Of a DNA stretch of 64,000 bases, positions 44,201-53,025 are shown piece by piece. The position numbers and the translations under genes are program-made. Location of the stretch: positions 7,784,501 through 7,848,500 of the forward strand of contig NZ_AP018448.1 in NCBI RefSeq assembly GCF_030294945.1. Reading direction: 5' to 3'. The DNA comes from Streptomyces graminofaciens. GTDB taxonomy: Bacteria; Actinomycetota; Actinomycetes; Streptomycetales; Streptomycetaceae. Under the pieces are notes generated by a model. That model made no database searches, was not told where the DNA came from, and saw nothing but the letters and a program-made list of their open reading frames with translations. Positions within the stretch are counted from its first letter, which is position 1, and each line of letters starts with the position of its first letter.

Positions 44201-45543
44201 AGTACACGGGCGGTGTCACGACCGGTGTTCCCGGAGTGGCGGGCAAGGCAGCCAAGTTCAACGGCACCGACGGCTACGCGAGGATCGGCCAGCAGCGGGC
44301 ACCACACATCAACTCCTCCCGCAGCTTCACGGTCTCTGCGTGGACCAGGCTCGACAGGAAGCCGGACGGAGCGGCGATCATCACCGCTCAAGCCGGCCAA
44401 TACGCCCCGGGCTTCGAGCTGTACTACTCCAAGACCTACGACCGCTGGGCATTCAACCAGTACTCCTCCGACGCGGTGGACGCGACACCGATCCGAGCCA
44501 TGCAGCCCGACGGCACCACAGCGCGCACGGGCGAGTGGGTGCATCTGGTCGGTGTGCACGACACCGTGGCGAACACACTGACGCTGTACGTCAACGGTGT
44601 CAAAGCCGGATCGACGCAGCTGACCAGCGCCTTCTATGCGGACCAGTCCATGTACATCGGGGCGGGCTCCTACAACGGCGAGATGAAGGGCCACTTCCCG
44701 GGCACGATCGACGACGTTCGGCTGTACGACCGCCCGCTCTCCGCCGAGGAAGTGCGGCAGGCACTCAAGCAACGGCCGCTTGTCAAGGGGCGCTGGACGT
44801 TCGAGCAGGCCTCGGGGTCGCCGCTGGTGACTCCGGACTCGTCGGAGGCGGGCAACGCCATGACACTGCACGGCGTGACGCAGTTCGGCTCTGGATGGGT
44901 AGACGGCGGCGTCGTGCTCGACGGTGTCGACGACTACGGGGTGACGTCGACCACACCGGTCGACACCACCGGCAGCTTCACCATCACGGCGTTCGCGGAG
45001 GCGGCAGCCGTTCCGGAGAAGGGCGTGGCATTGCTGAGCGTGCCCGGTGCGACGAAGGACGCGTTCGCGGTGCGCTACGAGCCGGGGGCCGACCCGGCAA
45101 CCGATCCGGGGCGCTGGCGGATCACGACAGCCGCCACGGACACCGCCGACGCAAGGATCACAACGGTCGACAACGCTCAGTTCTCCACAGTCGCCTCCTG
45201 GACGCACCTGGCACTCGTGTACGACGGGCTCACCAAGCAGCTGACGCTGTACGTCAACGGCAGACCTGAAGAGGTGGCCTGCGAAGACGCGGACGGCGAC
45301 GGTGAGCAGGACGTGCCCACCTGCGCGGACACGTTCTCCTGGGCGGAGAACGTGCAGTCCTTCAAGTCCACCCGGCCCCTGCAACTAGGCCGGGCCAAGA
45401 CCGGAGCGACCACCTGGGGCGGCTACTGGCCGGGCGCCGTATCCGATGTCTGGGCCTTCCAAGGCGCGCTGAGCGAGGAGCAGATCGGACTGCTCGCCAT
45501 CGGCCAGCCCGGCATGGCCACCGAGGTCCCGAACGATTTCTGA
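41233..45543 (+). CDS. secreted LamG-domain protein paired with the RHS toxin
   Basis: A 1436-residue exported protein (signal peptide to about residue 30, APVDVLAA). An N-terminal ~300-residue region precedes a DNRLRE-like beta-sandwich (~residues 325-500, with KFNGESDAGMGYCAWWYC) and an Ig-like section. Three concanavalin/LamG repeats begin near residues 741, 962 and 1184, each with FPGTVDEVQLFDK-like endings. LamG domains bind carbohydrate or protein ligands outside the cell. Genes of this type commonly precede RHS genes in Streptomyces. It lies 126 bp before the RHS gene on the same strand and may act as carrier, anchor or adhesin for it (inference). Confidence 0.88.
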   Translation: MPAGRRLCAAGLVLSAAVTLSALAPVDVLAATSRGTPAQTKQETRTAEQPALSESEAFAQAKRTDSSVEVVSQRGESSEVFATPDGKLEAREYLRPVWTRVDGVWKAVDTDLAKADDGMVAPKAATIGLEFSGGGDAPMVRMTKAGRTLELSWPGDLPSPQLDGDTATYANVLPGVDLRLGAQGDGYTQLLVVKSAEAAASEELAELRLQMDTRGLDVHETNGGGLEAVDKGAGTAVFEAPEPVMWDSSPGGTVSGTAGQKATAQKTAEARVTAVKASPTVGEPGAAESGKLAPVGVDVPATQDALVLKPDTEVLKGKDTVYPVFIDPQMRAPKATAWTMASKYWASSPQWKFNGESDAGMGYCAWWYCQPFDTKRLFYRVPVAKFVGKKILSAEFTVRNTWSASCDARGVQLWRTGDISKSTTWNSQNRSGFWIDHLTTESFAHGFEGCSAKDAEFNVKSVIQQAADKKWSSITFGLQASNEDDPYGWKRFSDDAYLRVYYNRPPPQLKMSQLTMQYGGTCKKPENVVRMRSLGTISVDDVTDPDGDKVAVEIQAKWDAGDGKGLIARWKPGLSAFDDSGTRFTVSLPKSIPTNKQIHWYVRVKDKGLDGHDGVFSPWSYAGDATGCYFVYDTSAPKPPTVTSGDYPAFEAEDPNDPWYDGIGRYGTFDMKAGEADVTRYWYGLNADPTSKNEVATTGGAARTIKLLPPRAGINTLFVRAFDTAGNSAESSYSFRVKNGQPERATWQLDEDRGATQAVGSTPARTLALEGGATPGASGTLGTALALDGTTGYGSTDLSAVDTTTGFSVSAWAKLDTKPDHGAMVATQIGNEAAGFELLYSSAYDRWVFGTLATDTQGATAKRAMANTAGGAEAGAWTHLVGTYDPAATKLRLYVNGKLTGEVTHEMTWNARRGLQIGAGKNSGALKDFFPGTVDEVQLFDKAVAQDEVDKLYAKQTVGDPGRPAVAIFSLDEKADADTIEAHGGVIPAKYTGGVTTGVPGVAGKAAKFNGTDGYARIGQQRAPHINSSRSFTVSAWTRLDRKPDGAAIITAQAGQYAPGFELYYSKTYDRWAFNQYSSDAVDATPIRAMQPDGTTARTGEWVHLVGVHDTVANTLTLYVNGVKAGSTQLTSAFYADQSMYIGAGSYNGEMKGHFPGTIDDVRLYDRPLSAEEVRQALKQRPLVKGRWTFEQASGSPLVTPDSSEAGNAMTLHGVTQFGSGWVDGGVVLDGVDDYGVTSTTPVDTTGSFTITAFAEAAAVPEKGVALLSVPGATKDAFAVRYEPGADPATDPGRWRITTAATDTADARITTVDNAQFSTVASWTHLALVYDGLTKQLTLYVNGRPEEVACEDADGDGEQDVPTCADTFSWAENVQSFKSTRPLQLGRAKTGATTWGGYWPGAVSDVWAFQGALSEEQIGLLAIGQPGMATEVPNDF

Positions 45544-45669
45544 CGGAAGCGACTTCGGGTGCGTCGGCTGTCCGGCGCACCCGAGGCAGCCGCCTTTCGC
45601 ACCCCCACTTCCGCCCCACGCCGGCGCCGACCGCGCTGCTGGTGCGCCAAGCCAAGGACGAAGGACAGG

Positions 45670-48600
45670 ATGAACGGCAGATCCAGCAAGCGGTTCCGGA
45701 AATTGCGGCGGCGCATCGCACTGGCCTCGGCCGCGGTCATGGTCGGCACACTCCTGCAAGCGGTGACACAACCGGCTGCGGCTGTGGACGACCGCAAGGA
45801 CAGAACGGGCAGTGCTGACCGTTCCTGGACCGAGACGCCGGTGCCCCGGTCCAAGACCAAGGTCAAGGTCAAACCGAGGCTCCGGATGAAGGAGCCCCGT
45901 ACACCGAAGACACCGCCCGAAGCGACATGGCCGAAGGCTGCGACCGCACTGGTTCAGCTGCCCACGGCCACCGCGAAGAGCGGCGCGCCCGCATCCGTAC
46001 GGCTCAAAGGCCTGCCCCTGACACTGGACACCCGCGGCAAGGCCGCGAAGAAGCCCGCCACCGGTGCCGTCGAGGCGCGCGTTCTCAGCCGTGCGGCAGC
46101 GAAGAAGACAAGAACCGACGGCCTTCTTTTCACGCTGCGCTCCAAGAACACGGCGAAGAACGGGCAGCCGGGCCGGGTACGAGCCCACCTCGACTACTCC
46201 GACTTCGCCGAAGTCTTCGGCGGCGGCTACGCCTCCAGGCTGACCCTGGTCGAACTGCCCGCCTGCGCGCTGACGACTCCTGCCAAGCGGAAGTGCCGTA
46301 CCACCGAGCCGGTGGTGACGGCCAACGACACTGAGAAGCAGACGCTCACTGCCTCGAACCTTGCGTTGAAAGCCGCTGCTCCCACCGTGCTCGCCGCCGT
46401 GGCGGCGGCGGACAGCGGAAGTGGCGACTACAAGGCGACATCCCTCTCGCCGTCGGCGACGTGGAAGACCAACCTCAACACCGGCGACTTCGCCTGGTCG
46501 TACGACATGCCGGTTCCCGATGTGCCCGGTGGGCTGACCCCGAAGGTCGGGCTGTCGTACTCCTCGGGCGGTATCGACGGACGTACGAGCAACACCAACA
46601 ATCAGGCTTCCTGGGTGGGCGACGGCTTCGACCTGTGGCCCGGCTATATCGAGCGACGCTACAAGCCGTGCGCCGACGACGGCGTGGAACACGCGGACGG
46701 CAACAAGCCGGCCGATCTGTGCTGGGCATACGACAACGCGTTCATCTCGTTCAACGGCAAGGGTGGTGAACTGGTCCCCGACGGCGAGAACTCCTGGAAG
46801 CTGAAGAGCGACGACGGCACCAAGATCACGCGCATCTACGGATCCAGCAGTGATGTGCGCGACAACGGTGCCCGCAAGGACGAGTACTGGCAGATCACCA
46901 CACCTGACGGCACGCAGTACTTCTTCGGCTACAACCGTCTTCCCGGTTGGGAGAACGGCAAGGAGACGACCGACTCCACCTGGACCGTCCCCGTCTTCGG
47001 CGATGACGAAAAGGACGAGTGTCACGCCTCGACGTTCGCCGACTCGTGGTGCCAGCAGGGCTGGCGGTGGAATCTCGACTACGTCGTCGACACTCACGGC
47101 AACGCCATCGCCTACTACTACGACAAGGAGACCAACTCCTACGGCCGCAATCTCAAGGCGAGCGACGACACGCGCTACGCCCGCGGGGGCACGCTCGACC
47201 GCGCCGAATTCGGTCTGAAAAAGACATCCGTATACAGCACCAAGGCACTGGGCCTGGTCGACTTCACCAACAGCGAGCGCTGCCTGCCCAACTCCTCGAC
47301 CACTTGCTCGTCCATCGGTACAGACGCGTCCTACTGGTACGACACCCCGTGGGACCTGAACTGCGACAGCGGCACGGACTGCGACGAGGGCCGTTTCTCT
47401 CCGTCGTTCTTCACCCGCAAGAGGCTGACCGAGGTCACGACCCAGGTCTACGACGGCAGCGCCTACAAGAACGTCGACTCCTGGAAGCTGGGCCACCGCT
47501 GGGGTCAGTCGGACATCGACTACCAGCTGCTGCTCGACTCGGTCCAGCGGACAGGGCACTCCGCCGACCCGGCGATCACCCTGCCGAAGACCACCTTCAC
47601 CTACTCCCAGCACGCCAACAGGCTCGATAAGATCGGCGACGGCTACGCCCCCTTCGTCAAGGACCGCCTCTCGGGCGTCGCCGACGAGTCCGGCGGACAG
47701 GTCGTCGTCAACTACTCGGAGCCATCCTGCGACTGGGACTCGCTGCCGACTCCGAAGACCAATACGACCCGGTGCTTTCCCCAGTACATCGGCGGCAGTT
47801 CCTCGGACGACCCCGAGTTGCAGTGGTTCAACAAATACGTGGTTGCCTCGGTCACCGCGAAAGACCGCACAGGCGGTTCACCCGACCAGTTCACGGCGTA
47901 CGACTACCTGGGCGGCGCGGCCTGGCACTACGACGATGACGACGGGCTGACCAAGGAGAAGTTCAAGACCTGGTCCCAGTGGCGCGGCTACGGACACGTC
48001 CGTGTGCAGACCGGTGGTCTGGGCAGCTCCTCGGAGAAGCAGTCACAGCAGGACACGTACTTCCTGCGCGGCATGGACGGCGACCGCCAAGAAGCCGGCG
48101 GCGGCACCAAATCCGTGACCGTCACCCTCGGGGAGGGAGAGGGGGACCCGATCAGCGACCACGAGTCGGCGGTCGGGTTCGCCTACAAGACGGTCAACTA
48201 CTCGGGTCCGGGCGGCAAGGTGCTCTCCAAGAGCGTCAGCCGACCCTGGCACAAGCAGACTGCCAAGAAGGAACGCACCTGGGGCACGGTGACGGCCAAC
48301 TTCACCGGCACGGGTCACGCGAAGACCTTCACGTCCCTCGACGACGGTGCCGGTACGGCCTGGCGGATCACCTCCTCCGCCACCTCGTTCGACGACGTGG
48401 CGGGTCGAGTGACCCACATCGACGACTTCGGAGACAACTCCACCTCCGACGACAACCAATGCACTCGTATCAACTACCAGCTCAGCACCACACCGTCGGA
48501 CATCGTCACCCTTCCGTCCCACGTGGCGACCGTGGCCAAGTCGTGCGACAAGTCCGTCAGCTACCCCGCGGACGTGATCTCCGACATCCGCACCGCCTAT

Positions 48601-51600
48601 GACGGCGGCCCCTATGGCGAACCGCCCAGCAAGGGCGATGTGACGGCGATCGCGCGGCTGAAGAAGCACGACGGCACGACCGCTGTCTACCTCGAGTCCG
48701 GGGTGACCTTTGACTCATACGGCCGTCAGCTGACGAGCACGGACCTGACCGCCGACGTGAAGGTCACCAGTGGCGGGACACTCACGCGCACCGCGCGCAC
48801 CGACGGCCGCACCACGACGACCGAACACACTCCCGCAACAGGCTTCCCCACCACGACCAAGGTGACCACTCCTCCGGCCACCGCGGGTCAGGCCGCCACG
48901 GCACAGAGCTCGTCCACCAGACACGACATCCGCCGAGGTCTGCCACTGACCCAGACCGACACCAACAGCAAGGTCACCAACTTCGCCTACGACGCGCTGG
49001 GGCGCACGTCCAAGGTGTGGCTCCCCGACCGCGCGACGGGACAGACTCCGAGCTACGAGTTCAGTTACACCATCGCTGAGGACAAGATCGTCGCGGTCGC
49101 CACCAAGACGATCGGCAACGGCGGAGCCCAGCGCATTTCCTACGCTCTCTACGACGGCTTCCTCCGGCTACGCCAGAGCCAGGACCCCGGACCGAGCGGC
49201 GGGACCCTCCTGACCGATGCCTTCTACGACGAACGTGGGCTCGTCAGCAAGGAGTACGCCACCTACTACGCGTCAGATGCTCCGTCCACGGTTCTGTTCC
49301 CACCCGCCAAGGCACTGGCCGTCGAGACCCAGAATCACTACGCCTACGACGGGCTGGGACGTCAGACCGAGGCCAAACAGATTCGTGGTGCCGGCGACGG
49401 CGACAGTGAAGCGGTCCTGGCCACGACCAAGACCATCTACGGCGGCGACCGCACGACTGTCATCCCGCCGTTCGGCGACATGGCCACCACCACCCTCATC
49501 GATGCCCGCGGCCAGACCACCGAATTGCGCCAGCACCACGAGCGCAGTGCCACGGCCGCTTATGACACGACCACATACGGCTACACGCCGAGCGGTGAGC
49601 TCAAGACGGTGACGGACCCGGGCAAGAGCAGCTGGACATACAAGTACGACTTGCTCGGCCGACAGATCGAGGCCACCGACCCGGACAGGGGCACCACGGT
49701 CAGCGAGTACGACGACCGCGACCAGTTGACCCTGGTCGATGACTCCCGCGCGAACTCTGCGAGCCCGGCACTCTGGCACGGCTACGACAACCTCGGCCGC
49801 AGGACGGAGGTACGGGAGGGCTCGTCCAGCGGCACTCTGCGCAGCAAGTGGGTTTACGACACGGTCACCGGTGCCCAGGGGCAACTCGCCGAATCCACCC
49901 GCTACAGCGGCGGCAACGCCTACACCTCCAAGGTCGTCGCCTACGACAGCCTGTACCGGCCGACGCGCACGTCGGTCGCGATCCCGTCCTCCGAAGGCGC
50001 GCTGCAAGGCACATACGTGTCGACGACCTCGTACGATCTCTCGGGCGTGATCAAGGGCGTCGGCTACCCGAAGGCCGGATCTCTGCCGGCCGCGACGGTC
50101 AACTACACCTACGAGGACGCCACTCTGCGTCCGATCGCGATCGCAGGCAGCCAGGGGCTGAACGCCACCACCAGTTACAGCCTGACCGGCAAGCCCCTGG
50201 ACTACCGGTTGTCCGCCGCCGGCGGCAAAAACATCATGGTCAACAATTCCTACGAGAAGGGCACCCGACGCCTGGCCAACGTCTCCGTACATCGCCAGGA
50301 CGTCGCGGGTGTCGACCAGAGCAGTACATACCGGTACGACGAGGCGGGCAACGTGCTGTCCGTGTCGGACGTCTCCCGTTCCGGCACAGACAACCAGTGC
50401 TTCACCTACGACTACCTGCGCCGCCTGACCGAGGCCTGGACCCAGGGCACGACGAGCTGCGCCACGGAGCCCAGCGGCAGTGTGCTGGGCGGTCCGGCCA
50501 AGTACTGGCAGTCCTACACGTACGACGTGGTGGGCAACCGCAAGACAGAAACGCTCCACGACGTCACCGGCAACACGGCCAACGACACAAAGCGGACGTA
50601 CGAGTACCCGGGTGCGGGCAAGACCCAGCCGCACACCCTGTCCTCCGTCACCACGACCGACTCCACCGGCACTGCCAAGGACTCCTTCGGCTACGACACG
50701 ATCGGCAACACCACCACCCGCACGCTGGGCGGTGACACCGAGTCTCTCCTCTGGGACGCCGAGGGCCACCTCGCCAAGGTGACAAAGCCGATAGCCGGCA
50801 GCAGCGACAAGGTCACGGAATACCTGTACGACACGGACGGCAGCCGCTTGATCGGCCGGACCTCCACGGAGACCACGCTTTACCTCGGAACCACCGAGAT
50901 CACTCTGGCGAAGGGGGGCACGACGCCGAAGGCCACGCGCTACATCGACCTCGGCGGCGGACACCAGGCCGTCCAGAAGGACGACGGCAGCGTGTCGATC
51001 ACCCTCGCCGACCATCACGGCACGGCCCAACTCTCCATCGACGGCGCCACCCAGAAGCTCAACCAGCGCCGAGCTTTGCCCTTCGGAGGCTTCCGGGGAG
51101 GCGCACCGACGGACTGGGCGGGCACGAAGGCCTTCGTGGGCGGCACCGACGACACCAAGTCCACCGGCCTGATCCACCTGGGCGCCCGCGAATACGACCC
51201 GTCGCTGGGCCGCTTCATCAGCGTCGACCCGATCATGACCCCCACCGACCCGCAGTCCTTCAACGGCTACACCTACGCGGGCAACAACCCCCTGACCTTC
51301 ACCGACCCGACCGGCCTGTGCCGACCGGACGTATGCGGCATCGGCTACCCCATCGGCGGAACGGGCACGACCAAGTCCAACCCGGTCCGATTCACGACGC
51401 AGAAGTCGCATGGGGGAGGGGCGTGGCGCGACACCGGCTTCTACATGAACAAGGACCGGACGATCGTCTTCACGGGGGTCGAGGTCCCGACGGGCTGGAA
51501 GGGGCGAGAAGAGTTCACGAAGCGCTTCTACTCGCTCATGGACGGTTTGTCGGACGGTGACCCCCATTCCCTCATACTCAGTGGTTTCGCCGACCCAGAA

Positions 51601-52596
51601 AATGAGGGAGGTATGGCATGGCTGGCGAATTATGGATATAACGTTTGCCTGGCCATGAAAACCTGCCCGAAGGATTTGGAGACCAGATTCAGGGACGAGG
51701 CCTCGGGATTCGCGTCGGTTGTTATGGCGGCCGGTGCGACCGGCGGCCGTGGAACTGCTGCTGGAAAGGGGGCGCGAGGCGCAAGGGGCGCAGGGGGCAG
51801 CTGTAAGTGCTTCCTGGCCGGCACCGACGTCCTCATGGCCGACGGCACGACCAAGGACATCGAGGACATCGAACTCGGCGACACGGTCCAGGCCACCAAC
51901 CCGGAAACCGGCGAAACCGGCGCCCGCGAGGTCACCCGCCTCATCGTCACCAAGGACGACAAGCACTTCAACGAACTGTCCATCGCCACCGACGACGGCA
52001 TCGAAAAACTGACGGCGACGCACGAGCACCCGTTCTGGTCACCGTCAGAGAGCGACTGGATCGAGGCTGGCGACCTCTCTCGGGGCATGACCCTGCGCAC
52101 GGATGGCGGCGACACGGTCATAGTCACAGGAAACCGGGCGTACGCGGACCGGGCGATCACGTACAACCTCACCGTCAGTGGCATGCACACGTACTATGTG
52201 CTGGCGGGTGAGACGCCGGTACTCGTTCACAACTCATCATGTCCGTCCTTCGCCACTGGAAAGCCAATCAGTGGTCCACTTCCCGACGCTGGGCAAACGT
52301 CCTTGTACGCGCTAGTGAACCCGAAGAATGGCGAATTGCTCAAATGGGGAATATCGAAGAATCCTGTCGGTCGCTACAAGAACTCGGATTACGAGGGCGG
52401 GACTCGGATGGTGATTCTCAGGAACTACGACTCCAGGCGAGATGCTCTTGATGTGGAGCGCTATATGACGGAGAGGCACCCCGGGCCGCTGAACTTTGAG
52501 CCGCATAGAGGGTCTGTAGCGCCCACGCAGTCTTGGGAGCAGGATCTGCGACACGTTACTGGCGGCGGGTTCTTTAGGGATCGAGATGGCGGTTAG
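45670..52596 (+). CDS. RHS-repeat polymorphic toxin with Hint domain and GIY-YIG-like C-terminal tip
   Basis: A 2308-residue secreted protein (signal peptide ~residues 13-38). An SpvB/TcdB-like N-terminal region and RHS repeats (YDxxGR) lead to the RHS core LGAREYDPSLGRFISVDP (~1838). After a variable, AT-richer linker comes a Hint autoprocessing domain (~2045-2187) from CKCFLAGTDVLMADGT through the HEHPFW motif to TYYVLAGETPVLVHN. The tip (~2188-2308) has GIY-YIG features: LYALV (Y2213), WGIS, GRY, an ERYM Glu and a LNFE Asn, implying a nuclease released into a target cell. ATG 45670 is preferred over 45559 because the signal peptide follows directly. Hint codons 52185-52201 coincide with the proposed att core. 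Confidence 0.92.
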   Translation: MNGRSSKRFRKLRRRIALASAAVMVGTLLQAVTQPAAAVDDRKDRTGSADRSWTETPVPRSKTKVKVKPRLRMKEPRTPKTPPEATWPKAATALVQLPTATAKSGAPASVRLKGLPLTLDTRGKAAKKPATGAVEARVLSRAAAKKTRTDGLLFTLRSKNTAKNGQPGRVRAHLDYSDFAEVFGGGYASRLTLVELPACALTTPAKRKCRTTEPVVTANDTEKQTLTASNLALKAAAPTVLAAVAAADSGSGDYKATSLSPSATWKTNLNTGDFAWSYDMPVPDVPGGLTPKVGLSYSSGGIDGRTSNTNNQASWVGDGFDLWPGYIERRYKPCADDGVEHADGNKPADLCWAYDNAFISFNGKGGELVPDGENSWKLKSDDGTKITRIYGSSSDVRDNGARKDEYWQITTPDGTQYFFGYNRLPGWENGKETTDSTWTVPVFGDDEKDECHASTFADSWCQQGWRWNLDYVVDTHGNAIAYYYDKETNSYGRNLKASDDTRYARGGTLDRAEFGLKKTSVYSTKALGLVDFTNSERCLPNSSTTCSSIGTDASYWYDTPWDLNCDSGTDCDEGRFSPSFFTRKRLTEVTTQVYDGSAYKNVDSWKLGHRWGQSDIDYQLLLDSVQRTGHSADPAITLPKTTFTYSQHANRLDKIGDGYAPFVKDRLSGVADESGGQVVVNYSEPSCDWDSLPTPKTNTTRCFPQYIGGSSSDDPELQWFNKYVVASVTAKDRTGGSPDQFTAYDYLGGAAWHYDDDDGLTKEKFKTWSQWRGYGHVRVQTGGLGSSSEKQSQQDTYFLRGMDGDRQEAGGGTKSVTVTLGEGEGDPISDHESAVGFAYKTVNYSGPGGKVLSKSVSRPWHKQTAKKERTWGTVTANFTGTGHAKTFTSLDDGAGTAWRITSSATSFDDVAGRVTHIDDFGDNSTSDDNQCTRINYQLSTTPSDIVTLPSHVATVAKSCDKSVSYPADVISDIRTAYDGGPYGEPPSKGDVTAIARLKKHDGTTAVYLESGVTFDSYGRQLTSTDLTADVKVTSGGTLTRTARTDGRTTTTEHTPATGFPTTTKVTTPPATAGQAATAQSSSTRHDIRRGLPLTQTDTNSKVTNFAYDALGRTSKVWLPDRATGQTPSYEFSYTIAEDKIVAVATKTIGNGGAQRISYALYDGFLRLRQSQDPGPSGGTLLTDAFYDERGLVSKEYATYYASDAPSTVLFPPAKALAVETQNHYAYDGLGRQTEAKQIRGAGDGDSEAVLATTKTIYGGDRTTVIPPFGDMATTTLIDARGQTTELRQHHERSATAAYDTTTYGYTPSGELKTVTDPGKSSWTYKYDLLGRQIEATDPDRGTTVSEYDDRDQLTLVDDSRANSASPALWHGYDNLGRRTEVREGSSSGTLRSKWVYDTVTGAQGQLAESTRYSGGNAYTSKVVAYDSLYRPTRTSVAIPSSEGALQGTYVSTTSYDLSGVIKGVGYPKAGSLPAATVNYTYEDATLRPIAIAGSQGLNATTSYSLTGKPLDYRLSAAGGKNIMVNNSYEKGTRRLANVSVHRQDVAGVDQSSTYRYDEAGNVLSVSDVSRSGTDNQCFTYDYLRRLTEAWTQGTTSCATEPSGSVLGGPAKYWQSYTYDVVGNRKTETLHDVTGNTANDTKRTYEYPGAGKTQPHTLSSVTTTDSTGTAKDSFGYDTIGNTTTRTLGGDTESLLWDAEGHLAKVTKPIAGSSDKVTEYLYDTDGSRLIGRTSTETTLYLGTTEITLAKGGTTPKATRYIDLGGGHQAVQKDDGSVSITLADHHGTAQLSIDGATQKLNQRRALPFGGFRGGAPTDWAGTKAFVGGTDDTKSTGLIHLGAREYDPSLGRFISVDPIMTPTDPQSFNGYTYAGNNPLTFTDPTGLCRPDVCGIGYPIGGTGTTKSNPVRFTTQKSHGGGAWRDTGFYMNKDRTIVFTGVEVPTGWKGREEFTKRFYSLMDGLSDGDPHSLILSGFADPENEGGMAWLANYGYNVCLAMKTCPKDLETRFRDEASGFASVVMAAGATGGRGTAAGKGARGARGAGGSCKCFLAGTDVLMADGTTKDIEDIELGDTVQATNPETGETGAREVTRLIVTKDDKHFNELSIATDDGIEKLTATHEHPFWSPSESDWIEAGDLSRGMTLRTDGGDTVIVTGNRAYADRAITYNLTVSGMHTYYVLAGETPVLVHNSSCPSFATGKPISGPLPDAGQTSLYALVNPKNGELLKWGISKNPVGRYKNSDYEGGTRMVILRNYDSRRDALDVERYMTERHPGPLNFEPHRGSVAPTQSWEQDLRHVTGGGFFRDRDGG
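52185..52201 (+). other. candidate attL core site inside the RHS Hint codons
   Basis: GCACACGTACTATGTGC: perfect 5-bp inverted arms GCACA/TGTGC around a 7-bp spacer CGTACTA. This is the layout of a tyrosine-recombinase core with a 7-bp overlap. It encodes the MHTYYVL end of the Hint domain. Sequence identity with the copy at 61616 begins exactly at its first base. Confidence 0.5.
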
Positions 52597-52627
52597 GTGC
52601 TTGGCCTGGGAGAACGCTGGAGGCGGC

Positions 52628-52927
52628 ATGTCGACAATTCCATACACTGTGGAAACAGAGAGCGGTGAGTCGTTTGATGGAATTTCGGAAGACCTGCTCT
52701 TCGAGTTGGTTGGCGAGCTGAATTACCCCGACAACTCGTTTCTTACGATCGAGCCGCAGGGGGGTGAAAACCGATGGTACGTCGTTGTGACTCTGGATTC
52801 AGATAGTCGGCTCGAAGTCGAGTATCGAAATCCGGAAACGCGTGAGCATCGAGTTGTTGCCGGCGGCGACGTGTCAGGGATCGCAATCGATGTGACGATC
52901 TGGGTTTCCTCCATCGTCCGTCAATAA
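52628..52927 (+). CDS. candidate immunity protein for the GIY-YIG-like tip
   Basis: A 99-residue cytosolic protein, acidic, with beta-rich segments (FLTIEPQGGENRWYVVVTL, DSRLEVEYRNPETREHRVVA). It lies 31 bp after the toxin stop on the same strand, and its composition is AT-richer than the genome, like the tip. Position and size are those of a cognate immunity gene of a polymorphic toxin; no immunity family was recognised with confidence. ATG 52628 follows GGAGGCGGC. A strong hairpin 36 bp after its stop ends the toxin operon. Confidence 0.75.
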   Translation: MSTIPYTVETESGESFDGISEDLLFELVGELNYPDNSFLTIEPQGGENRWYVVVTLDSDSRLEVEYRNPETREHRVVAGGDVSGIAIDVTIWVSSIVRQ

Positions 52928-52962
52928 GACGCTGCGACGCTCAGGCCAGAGCCGTCCATGAG

Positions 52963-52992
52963 GAGCCCCGCCGGCACGTCCCGGCGGGGCTC
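52963..52992 (+). terminator. terminator after toxin-immunity unit 1
   Basis: Perfect GAGCCCCGCCGG / CCGGCGGGGCTC with a 6-base loop. A hairpin of the same kind follows the second immunity gene at 62393-62422, and in both places the integrase 3' end comes next. Confidence 0.9.
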
Positions 52993-53003
52993 TCGTGCCG
53001 TTT

Positions 53004-53025
53004 GACGGCAACGGTGACGGCAACG
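53004..53025 (+). repeat. paired GACGGCAACG direct repeats at the integrase 3' end
   Basis: GACGGCAACG occurs at 53004-53013 and 53016-53025 with a 12-bp period, touching the integrase stop. The same pair with the same period lies at the other end of the element (61505-61526), and one copy abuts the integrase remnant (62435-62444). They are candidate integrase arm-binding sites, or alternatively the element termini. Confidence 0.6.

Noticed and set aside
41233..45543. LamG protein as part of the mobile element
   Set aside because: It lies upstream of both proposed attachment sites and has normal composition; it belongs with the resident RHS locus.
49273..52029. Nine-hundred-codon minus-strand frame within the RHS gene
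   Set aside because: Shadow of the RHS repeats; the plus-strand RHS, Hint and tip motifs are continuous.
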